Shown one piece after another: positions 1 to 10,000 of a DNA stretch of 64,000 nt. The notes beneath the pieces were generated by a model, which searched no databases, was not told the DNA's origin, and saw nothing but the letters and a program-made list of their open reading frames with translations. Location of the stretch: NCBI RefSeq assembly GCF_051020765.1, contig NC_134941.1:7130001-7194000 (forward strand), in the 5' to 3' direction. Each line of letters starts with the position of its first letter. Position 1 is the first letter of the stretch. Source of the stretch: Lasioglossum baleicum. Its lineage: Eukaryota > Arthropoda > Insecta > Hymenoptera > Halictidae. A program made the translations under genes and the position numbers.

Positions 1-206
1 AGCACTACAACTTCCTAGAAACGTTAGTAATCAGAAATTATTCGACTGTCTAAATAATTTCACTGACAATACCATTCAAAAATATTTCACATTTATATAC
101 CTATAGGGCCACCACCCTTTGGGTCGCAAGCTACAGTCATTTCATCATAACAATCTTTGGCAGACACAGCTACCAATAGAAGAGGTAATACACCAAAGAA
201 CAACAT
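1..206 (-). CDS. Fer2LCH: Secreted ferritin light-chain-like subunit, 5' end (partial)
   Basis: The start ATG is at 206 on the minus strand. The first coding exon (206..101) encodes a hydrophobic leader (MLFFGVLPLLLVAVSA) followed by KDCYDEMTVACDP, a Cys-containing mature N-terminus like that of insect secreted ferritins. It ends at a GT donor (100-99) in phase 1. A TTTCTAG acceptor at 21-15 opens a second exon (14..1) in matching phase, and the rest lies beyond the left edge. Insect secreted ferritin is made of heavy and light homologs encoded by neighbouring divergent genes. The heavy chain starts 985 bp away on the other strand, so this is inferred to be the light-chain partner. None of the ferritin core is visible, so the identity rests on signal peptide, cysteine pattern and neighbourhood. 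Confidence 0.6.
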
Positions 207-1084
207 TTTTCTGTAATTTTAAATAAAACAAAAATTTAATTAAATCAAAATAAGTTTGTCATTCAAAATAACAAGGGTTTGCGAATGTTATACATTAATT
301 CGGGAAACATTGCAGCTTAGAAATAGGAAAATAAATGAAGATATTACGACATAATAAATACAAATTTCAAATATGAGTAAAAATGCAGAATAATAAATTA
401 CATTTCAAATATTAATTACTATTTAACCAATAATAATCTACAGTAACCTATTCTCGCATGATGCCGCTACGACCAAAAGAAACACAGATTTACACAAATA
501 ACTTGCGATAGAAACGAAATGTTGCTGAAGAGGGATGTAATCTATGTATATACGTCACGAGCCTCTACCAAAAAAATTCATGCTGCCTGTAGATATCAGA
601 CATTGCACAGTGATATTATTCATTATTGTTGCATTGAAATGCGCAGTAGCTTTTATATACGCGGTGAAATGTAATAAAATAGCAACAAACGTCCCGTATA
701 TCGCGATTTCATTGACGTTGACTTTTCTATTTATACATAGAACGTTAATCGAGTTATTAAGAAGAACGATGTCGAATTATCTCTGCTACATACCTGTTTA
801 AACGACGTGCTCGTTTAAATGGAAGCAACGTGAATACTCTCGTTTCGACGTTCTTCCAACAATGAACATTGGACAACACTGTTCGTTGGTAGTTTTAACA
901 CAGTCATAGTCAGCTGATAGGTAGGGCGCATGCGTGGTAGGAAGGGAATACATAAGAAAATTCCAGTTACTCCCTGTCGATTAAAGTACGAATGATACGC
1001 ATTTGTTGGTCAATTATTAAATGATCAATGGCAAACGTACATCGTGTTTAGTTCACGTACAACTCTTATCTAGTTTCTCTAAAA
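207..1084. promoter_or_regulatory. Shared upstream region of the divergent ferritin genes
   Basis: This stretch separates the two ferritin start codons and must hold both promoters and both 5' leaders. No coding exon is convincing here: an 85-codon ORF at 544-801 has no splice context or recognisable family. A dense metal- or stress-response cluster was not obvious by eye. A bidirectional promoter is an inference from the geometry. Confidence 0.45.
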
Positions 1085-1117
1085 GTAACCTTCTATACCA
1101 GTGCGTATAAAGGTTGC
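1085..1117 (+). promoter_or_regulatory. Iron-responsive element (IRE) in the ferritin heavy-chain 5' leader
   Basis: The hairpin fits the IRE consensus. The lower stem is AACCTT (1087-1092) paired with AAGGTT (1110-1115), extendable by G1085-C1117 and a U-G pair. There is an unpaired C at 1093, a perfect five-pair upper stem TATAC/GTATA (1094-1098 with 1105-1109), and the six-base loop CAGTGC (1099-1104). It lies 74 nt upstream of the ATG. Known biology: IRP1 binds such hairpins when iron is low and blocks ferritin translation. Position, bulge and loop are all as expected. Confidence 0.93.
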
Positions 1118-1190
1118 AACCTAAGCGGACATTTAATAAGTACTCTCTCGTGATCTTTCTTTTCAAATATAAATACTATATTCAGTAACC

Positions 1191-4150
1191 ATGAAGCCGA
1201 TTTACGTCTTATTCGTCACTTTCTTTTGCATTGTTGGATCGCTGGGAGAAGAACTGCAATGTAAGTATTCGAAATATTTCTTAAATCATTGTAATATTCT
1301 TTGTGCGTGTGTGTATTATATCTCTGAAACAGTTGTTGAGGTTAACGTTACATATATGTACTCCTATTTATGTATGTATACTTTCCATTGTCCTGTATCC
1401 TTTCTGTTTACGAGATCGATGTTGTTGTCCTTCGCGCATGTTATGGAAAAAAATGCTCGACATATATACGCGGTTATTAATGATAATAACTGCGTATAAA
1501 TAATAATATTAACCTCTTAATTTAGAACGTTAATATTTATGCATACATGTACATATTTCGCCGCGTTGCACAACATGTAAATCTAACACGCATTACGTTT
1601 TATAAACAACTTCTTTGGGTACTGGTTCATTCATATATTGTATTTACACATAGTAGAGATTTGTTTTCCATTCGTTTCTACCGAATGAAACGTCAAATGG
1701 TTATATAAAATTCAAATATTATCAGTAAGAAATAAAAATTGAATGACCATAGTAGCAAATGTTAGTGACCCGCGATTGTAAAAATTGCAGTTTTCCGCTT
1801 ACTGCCTCAGTGAATTGCTCACATTTTATTACATCTAGTCATCTATGTAGCAAGCTTCTATAATTATTTTTTATAATCTACTATACAGTGTATAAAGTTC
1901 AGTGTAATGATGACTATAATATTGGGTTTCCTGTTAGTCATTTCCACAGAAGGCAAATGATATCATTATCTTGTTCCTTTTTTAATGCTGTGGTACCATT
2001 TGCATGTTTTATCAGCAATGATTTATTCATAAAGACAAAAACTATTAGTCATTGCCTGATTTCATTGTTTCTTTGTTCCATTATCTGCATTTATAGATTT
2101 TATCAGATCTTTGTCGCTGTGAAGTTGGAGTAAACCATACCATTTCTATACCACGTATATTATTAAATTACAATTGTTATGCATTTAATACATTAATTTT
2201 GTTACATTTACTTGAAATGTTGCATCAGTTTGTTGCAAAAGCTATTAAAGATTATATTCATTTTGAATGAAATATTTCATTACCTTTACTTTACTCATAA
2301 ATTATCTTTTTGTATTTCACTATTGTAATGATTATGAAATGAAAATATTATGATTATTAGTTTGGAAACATTGAAGAATTCAATTAAAATACAATGTTAT
2401 ATTGAATTGAGCTTCAAAATTATAGAATTTATCAGTTACTGGTCACCATTCGGTCTTGTTTGCACAGTGATAACTTTTGATAAGGTTCAAATAACAATGC
2501 GAACATATTGATTACTGAATATTCTAAAGTCCATTATGAATATGTGTGTGTGTGTAATGGTCACTGCTCGTGGAAGTTAGATAACCTAGATAACTATTTT
2601 ATATCATTAATCATTTCGTTGTGCATAGTTTTGTTATGAGTTTCCAACTAATTTTAACTTAAAGAAAATGGATTTTGTGTCTTAACAATTGCTCTTACTA
2701 TTGTCCTCTTGTATGATACTACTTTTATGCTATGAATAATGATACATCCATTTCATACATATATAATACTTGTATTTCTTATTCACTGTTTGATTCATTC
2801 TTGATTATTTATAAAATATTTATAAATAATGTATTAAGAAACACATTTGTATAAAATAAAGCACTGAACACGTGTATTACATAGAGAATCAAAACCAAAG
2901 ATAATACACAGGTGAAGTGTTCAAGAAGTGATAATTGAAGTAATCTAAACTTGGCTTTGTAATTTTAGAGATACGTAATTCCAATCTTATCTATTATGAA
3001 AGATTTTTGCTATTATTGATATAGTCCAAAAACAAATTGATCAATATTCTTCACTGATATAAAAATCTTGAATCACCTCTTACAATAGAAATTTCATAAT
3101 GAAAATATATTTCAAACATACGAAGTTTTAATATATTTTTTCTAATGTATTGCTTTTGTTATACAGCGTTGTAAATTTATATTTCTAGGTAAGATTGGCA
3201 GCGACAAGAAAATAGGTAAATGGGTGGATATGGACAAGAAAATAGGTAAATGGGTGGATATGGAATCTGATTGTGCAAAACAGTTATGGTCCCAGGTTAA
3301 CAAAGAAATTGAAGCTGCTATAACTTACCTTTCAATGGTAATTATAATGATAATAAAAGTTACTATAAATTATACACACACAAGTAATATAATAAAAATT
3401 ATACTTACATATATTTCTATTGTAGGGCGTTCATTTTGCTAAAGATACAAATCATCGTCCTGGATTTAGCAAATTCTTCTTTGAAGCTGCCAATGAAGAA
3501 AGAGGACATGCAATAAAAATCATTGAATACTTCTTAATGCGTGGTCAATTAATAAGTAAAGAAACGCAAATTCTGAACTATCAAAACAATCAAACCAATC
3601 ACAACGATCACAGCAATCAGAAGGATCAAAAGAAACAAAAGCATCAAAATAATCAAATCGAGGTACGTATGCTATAATTAAAATAACATATTTTAATAAT
3701 AATTTTATTTTTATTTAAATTTTATGTAGGAGGAAATTTGAAAAAATAATAATAAACAAATATTAATTCCAGAAACTAACATTTGTTCCCTTGGAAAGTG
3801 GTGTACACGCCCTTGAAGAAGCTCTCAAATTGGAAGCCAAAGTTACAGATAGTATTCGCGAGATCATAAAGACGTGTGAAAATGTCCACTCTTTCAATGA
3901 TTATCATGTAAATAGAATTCTTTATACTTTCATCTTTACGAAAAATGGAATAATAAGTTTATTAAATTTTAATTATCCAATTAAATGATTTCAGCTGGTA
4001 GACTACCTCACTACTGACTTCTTGGACGAGCAATACAAAGGAATGCGTGATCTTGCTGGTAAAATCTCAACATTAAATAAAATGATGGGAACACATGGAC
4101 CGTTGGGTGAATTCTTATTTGATAAGAAACTTTTGAATGGTGAAGTTTAA
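1191..4150 (+). CDS. Fer1HCH: Secreted ferritin heavy-chain subunit (ferroxidase type)
   Basis: Five coding exons join in frame to 248 aa: 1191-1260, 3189-3337, 3426-3662, 3773-3907 and 3995-4150. The leader MKPIYVLFVTFFCIVGSLG is a signal peptide, as in secreted insect ferritin. All ferroxidase ligands are visible: E63 and Y70 (helix A), E98 and H101 in EERGHA (helix B), E173 in LKLE, and Q210 in LDEQ. They correspond to human H-chain E27, Y34, E62, H65, E107 and Q141. The subunit therefore oxidises Fe2+ for storage in the mixed H/L shell. Two oddities: a perfect 30 bp in-frame tandem duplication near the mature N-terminus (residues 29-48), and an Asn/Gln/Lys/His-rich stretch at residues 124-151 where the BC loop should be. 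Translation is probably IRE/IRP controlled. Confidence 0.93.
1261..3188 (+). other. Intron 1 of the ferritin heavy chain
   Basis: GTAAGT donor directly after the signal-peptide exon and TTTCTAG acceptor at 3188. The interior is AT-rich. I see no coding exon, RNA gene or mobile element in it. Confidence 0.85.
3203..3262 (+). repeat. Perfect 30 bp tandem duplication inside coding exon 2
   Basis: Bases 3203-3232 and 3233-3262 are identical. Each encodes DKKIGKWVDM, so the protein carries the decapeptide twice at residues 29-48 with no frame change. Zero divergence implies a very recent event or an assembly artefact. Confidence 0.97.
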
Positions 4151-4205
4151 GTTGTGTTTTCGATCAATATAATTTTTTCCAAAAAATATGCATGGCCATA
4201 TTTAG

Positions 4206-4211
4206 AATAAA
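4206..4211 (+). terminator. Poly(A) signal AATAAA of the ferritin heavy chain
   Basis: Canonical AATAAA 56 nt after the stop codon. It is the first such hexamer downstream, in an AT-rich 3' flank. Confidence 0.6.
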
Positions 4212-5533
4212 ACGACTTAAAACTTTTATTTGATTAATTTGAAAATAAAATATATACATTACCTTTGTTTTATATACAGTATACTTTTCTAAATATGGTC
4301 TGTAACATAGATAAGCAAAAAGCCATATTTACAAATGTTTGTTACTCTGTAATAAGTATATTACTCATACTGAATAAATAAATATTTTAAGATTCATATA
4401 AAAACTGTAAACGTATTTGCTATATTCGTTAAATTGTATGTAATATGTATATGTACATATGTATGTAACATTCGATTACTATATCCAACTTCTATGCTAC
4501 GAGTAAACAAAATAGTTTACCACTTCTATTCTCTCTGCCACTAGGAGATATAAAATATAGCATTCCTATCATGCATATGCTATATTCTGTAATTTAAAAT
4601 ATATTAATATGAATGATTCACTAGCTGTGATTACATTTTTTCATGTTTTATGTGATGGTGTGGAAATTTGTTTCATGAATCGTTTACAAAAATGCATTAG
4701 TGTTAGTGGACATCATTTTGAACATTTGTTATAATAAAATAATTTTTCCTTCATTATTCTTTTAATTACAGTTGTTACACTATTTTCATCTATTCAACTA
4801 TTACTCTAATTGTGTATACTAAAGATTATAGTACTTTACAAAATACGTAAATAATATACGCAGACAGAAATTTGTCTCTGCCCTGAGTAACCTTATGTAG
4901 CCCTAGGTAGTCGTGGGTAGCCCAGATTGCCCTAAATAGATACGTGAATGTTAGTTGCCCTAGAGTGTTGTTGTCCTCGACTCTACTGACTATAGTAGAG
5001 CATTTACCGGACTCGGGTGCGCAATAAAATGCAACCAATGCAACCAGAACACGTTCAAAGATCGTATGACGTATGATCCTTTCACGCTTGACTGATTCGA
5101 TTACTAACGATCGCCGTAATAATTAATGAGTGATCGAACTATTCATTATCCTTAGTTATACAATATTAATAACAATTCCTTTTGCCAACGTTGTTGTCAA
5201 GCATTCCTTAACATTTTCATCATATAATGTTTCAGTGAAAATGATTAATATTTAGAACTCTAAATATTGAAGATAAACTGTTGCATCGAACAAAATATCA
5301 ATTTATTAGTCGCTTTGAAACACTTGAAGATAAATGGTACGTGATGTATCTACAATAAAAAACATTGTTAACTAGTTTACTATCTTTATATGTGTCATAA
5401 AAAATGTTTACATATATAAATGTGTAGGTAAGGATTATCTTTACTTTCAATTTTCTTTATGACCATATAAAAACTACATTATTTGAAATGAAATAGGCAT
5501 GCGTATCAGCCGTAGATAAATTAAATGTTGCAT
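4212..5533. other. Intergenic DNA downstream of ferritin
   Basis: AT-rich sequence with no convincing gene. Around 4880-4950 there is a loose run of GTAGCCC-like units. At 4978-4997 there is a 7 bp hairpin (CTCTACT/AGTAGAG). Neither could be assigned a function. Confidence 0.5.
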
Positions 5534-6238
5534 CACAGACGAGATATAGGAATAGGAATAGAAATAGACCTGACACCTTATGGGACTTGGTGTCCATAGG
5601 AATCTGTAGTATCGACACCTTAAAATGCCAGTGATTTTAGCGTCCTCTACACTTTGAGAACGGTGAATTCGAAAACTAGAACCAATACGAATCGGGTTCG
5701 ACTGGTAAAACTTCTACAGCCAGTGCCGGATTAATTCAGCGCGGGGCCCGTAGCAAATGTAACCAGGAGGCCCTATGGTTTGCACAATAATATAATAAAA
5801 CCCAATGAATGACCTTTTTTGTAGCAAAAATATCTGCGAACGATATGTCTAGTAGACATTGTCTACAGCGTTGTCAAGTCTAAAGTACGCAACGTTGTCC
5901 GATTATGAGTTTTCAATACATCCGAAAATCATCGGAGAGTGCAATCGCGAAGAGGCTCTCTTCTGCCCGTTCGCCGTAAAGAGAACGAATACGCTAATAA
6001 GAAAAATAATAATAATAAGAAGAAGCATCACGTATGTTTGTCCCCGCCGAATCATATTAAATACACGTAATGCGAATGGAGTATAACATTTTTTCTTCGT
6101 GCTAATAAATGCTCAAAAATTGTGTTTTATCGGTGACATTGGGTGTTGACACTGAATGGTAACGGAGCGTTAGCACACCGATACCGACGGACACCAAAAT
6201 GCATTGGGTGCCAGGTCTATTCCTATATTTCGTCTGTG
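5534..6238. mobile_element. Non-autonomous DNA element with terminal inverted repeats
   Basis: The ends are inverted copies. CACAGACGAGATATAGG opens at 5534, and the reverse complement of 6205-6238 reads CACAGACGAAATATAGG and continues into the same AATAGACCTG block. The left arm has an extra GGAATA-like unit. Further inverted GACACC/GGTGTC motifs lie inside each arm. No transposase ORF is present in about 705 bp, so this would be a MITE-like derivative. Inside it, CAGTGCCGGATTAA at 5721 resembles a hAT-type terminus. A target-site duplication was not found. Confidence 0.6.
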
Positions 6239-6289
6239 GTTCCACGCTTCTTGCCTAAATTTTAAGTAGATTGAACGATTGAACGCTCG

Positions 6290-6660
6290 TTAAACAAATA
6301 TAAAGATCAAATTATAATAATTCATATAAAAGTCTTGAGTGTGCTTTGGGTCCTCTTCCCATCTGGGCGGCGAGGAGGTGGAGTCCCAATATCTCCAGAG
6401 GGGTTTCCTCTCTGATGTTTCCTCACTGATTACAGAAAGTATACAGGACCTAGATGTGCCGCTTGATCTCTTCGGTGACGCATCATTGATCAATGTAATG
6501 CAGCGACAACATTATTGAAAACGCGCCACGACTGCCGTCCTTTCGAGATCTACTCTCCGTTATGGATGCATCTTCATCGTAATCATCTAATAATTCTTTG
6601 CTTTCTGTTTTTTTCTTGCTCGCTCCTGGTCTTTTTTCAATATCGCGTGTTTTGCTCATT
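6290..6660 (-). pseudogene. Decayed retroelement gag-like fragment (tentative)
   Basis: On the minus strand, reading from about 6659, an open frame starts MSKTRDIEKRPGASKKKTES and continues through an acidic stretch and Arg/Lys/Ser-rich residues before a stop. In a shifted frame downstream, GNIREETPLEILG recalls a motif seen in hymenopteran gag-like repeat ORFs (recollection, not a search). Stops and frame shifts break the reading, so it is a relic at best. Confidence 0.25.
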
Positions 6661-7072
6661 TGAAAATTTTCGAATCTTTTTCCGAGACAATACGTTAGTT
6701 ATAGTTGGGTTATCGCGTTTCTATTATACGGAAACATTTCATATCTATTTTGTAATTAATTGTTACGTGATAATAGAAGCTGGAACATGAATATCAGTTC
6801 ATTTTCGATTTAGGTTTCCGCGTCGATTTGACGCGCGCGGTTAACGCCACAAGTTCAACGCGCCAACTGGCGGCGAGAATCGCCACTAGATTTTCAGGCG
6901 AATCGATATTCTGCTCAAATATTGACTTCGCGATTGTGAGTGGTGTCGTAAGCGAGTCGTGCAGTAGACGGCGATGCTCTTTTAAAAAAGGAGTTCTTAG
7001 AAGTGATAAGTCAAGTGTGGTTGGGCGGAGAACTAATAATCGGAGTATTCTGGATAGAGAAGTCACGGGACG

Positions 7073-10000
7073 ATGCTACTGGCGGCTAGTGCTGTGCTTT
7101 TTGGGTTGACCATCGGTCTCTCCCACGCGAGCATCCCAGCCCTCGAGTCGACACCGAGTTCCTTCAACAATCATGGAGGTGATTTCATTTCTCTTTTCTC
7201 ATGTCCTACATTTACCTATTCCGTTCGCCCGGTCTCCTAATTTTTCGGAAATCATCGATATCGAATCCTTCTCACTACCGTCCTCGAATCCCGCTTCATT
7301 TTCCTGTACAGAGCTGCTCGAACGAATACTCACAGGTGGAATTGTACTTTCGGGAGCACCTGCAGTCACCGAAACTGTTATGGCGAATTCATTGACTAGT
7401 CCCAATAGGTGCACCGAGATGTGTTTGTATTGCACTCGGAACGGTCAATGTGTCATGAACACCGCGAACAAATTTCAACGTGATAAGAACACCGATGATG
7501 TATTACCATTATTGCTTATGACAGTAGCCAGTCACGCTTCCTCGCGATAACAAAGCTTAAAGCAGACATCAATTAGACTCCGCTTGGTTTTCTCTAATTC
7601 TGGGTTAACCAGCTTTTCGCGGTATTAGGCACGCTTTGCGAAGCTCTACTATGAAAAGCGTCTATTCGTAATATTTTACCTGGCAACATTTTGTTGTGAT
7701 GAAATATTTTCGTTCTGTGTGGATAATATTATTTTACAATATTGATACACGTCGATGTATGCATTTTTGTACCGAAGAGAGCATCATTTATCGGGTATAG
7801 GACTTGAAACAATTTCTATTTATCCATTATAATTTCTGGAAAATTCATTTTTTCAGTTGTAGTATTTGTAGAGATTTTTACTATTACTCAATTTACGAAC
7901 AAATGATTTTGATTATTACTTGCGAGTCCAAAATTGTTGGACTTATTGTCGCGTTTATTTAGAGTAAATAGTAATTGGAGTGCAATAACAAATGAGTTGT
8001 AATATAAAAATGGATGTTTCCAATCAAAATTGTGTTGTAATATACTAATTAGTCAAACATTTTCTCCCTTTTCGGGAAAAATTAATTCAGGAGAATACAA
8101 TTTCGATATTTTTACACGCTATTTACAAATATAAACACAACAACCTTCGCTGTACGAAGATAATTTCGTTTGAATTTCATGTTCAGTAAATAATAAATAT
8201 GGGAAGCTGTTAAATCGACCATTGCGTTCGATTTGTACGCTATCTGTTTCTCGAGTGATTGAACATATGCATAAAGGAAACAATAATGGAATATGGAGAC
8301 GTCTGTACACATTATGATCGGCGTGTTGTATGTATTTTTAATTATTGTCCGATCAAGGGACGGATAAAAAGCCCAATTATATTAGTCGGAATTGATTAAA
8401 ATTGATGTAAAATTCGGTCGTTTGATCAATTATCACTTCCCGATTTTGCACTCCATATTCTGGGAATAGATCACAGGTGATATATGATGCGTGAATTATT
8501 TACGAGTTTCACCATTTTTGCTGTAGCTAACCACTGCATAGGCAAACGAAAATAAATCTTTAATTTACAGAACCAAAACTGTCCTTTCTAAGAAAATTAT
8601 GAATTCTCGTTATGAAATGTTAAAAATTTATACAGCAACGCTACTGGACGTATTGTATGTTGTTTGAAAAATTTGTTCGTACAACAAATAATTTAGTTAC
8701 TCGAAATCTTTCCAATTCCAATTTCTTCTCATTACTGCATAAATAAAATTATAGAAATTCAAAGATACAATTCGCGAAATTAAAATTTTCAAAATCGGGC
8801 AATTACTAATATTGCATGATCGCTGTGTTAACGGTATCACGCAACGGGTCATCTCTGACCCACCGGCAATGTAGTAATACTCACTGCGGCAAATGCATCG
8901 ATATGTTGCAGCAATAGGTCGTTGTTTATTCATATTTCCCACAAAAATGCTTTCGGGCCCGGGAAGCTAAAAAACAAATGTTCGAAGATGAACAAATAGG
9001 ATACAATTCCATTACAAACGTATGAAGAGGTAGTCAAAATCATCATTTCAACTTTCGTGAACTTCTCATGACCTGAATTGTTATTTTTACTTTTAATGAC
9101 CGTTCTTTCCGTAGTATTTCAAGACTTCGGTGACACGTATGCTAAGCGTGAATGTATTTCACATTAGAAATGCACGTAACGGTACTTGAAATTAACTTAG
9201 GTGTATAAATGTAAGCATATCTGGTTCGCAGCAGCATTTTAATGAAAGTGGTACTTTAAAGAACCCTCAGAACATAAAGGGTTAACCGCCCTCTCTTATC
9301 TCTCGTGCATCTTCACTACTCGGTTCTTTTACAATTTTACTTCTAAAATAAATACTTATTATAATGACGACGTGGAGAGGAGCCTGAGTGATGCTGAAAA
9401 TCATTCTGAAGTTTCTCTTTCTGAATGAGTACCATCTAAAATTACATGCGACAGAAATTCAATAATAATATAATAGCTTACCTTTCAAGAAAGATACTTT
9501 AGGTACTATGATAGTTATAATACCTGTTCATTATAAATAATACAGCGGCTAATTAACGATATGTCGAAGTTCCCGTATGAAATATGTCGTCAGTGGTGTG
9601 CTAGTTAAAGTTCTAATCATCTGGAATATTAATTGTTCAAATAATTGCTCCAGTCTATCGACCATATGACGATATCTCACATGAACTCAATATCAGATTC
9701 AGTTATTAATAATACAGATTAACAATTGTGCAACTTGACACGATACTGTACACGGACCTTAAATTATTAATTATAGTATATCTTGATATATTATTCGTAC
9801 TGTTCGAAAATTAACTTTGGTGTTCTCGAGGAGGAAAATGAAATAGTGGATTCGAGTGTTTCATCAATTATAAAAATTCTGAGGCTGTTTCATTCCGTAA
9901 TTGGCACCGTGTGTTCCCATATTCAGTTTTTTACCTAATTATTAATTCCAGACCCGAGTCGAATGAAACGAATAGTTACACAATTTTTGATGAACTAATT

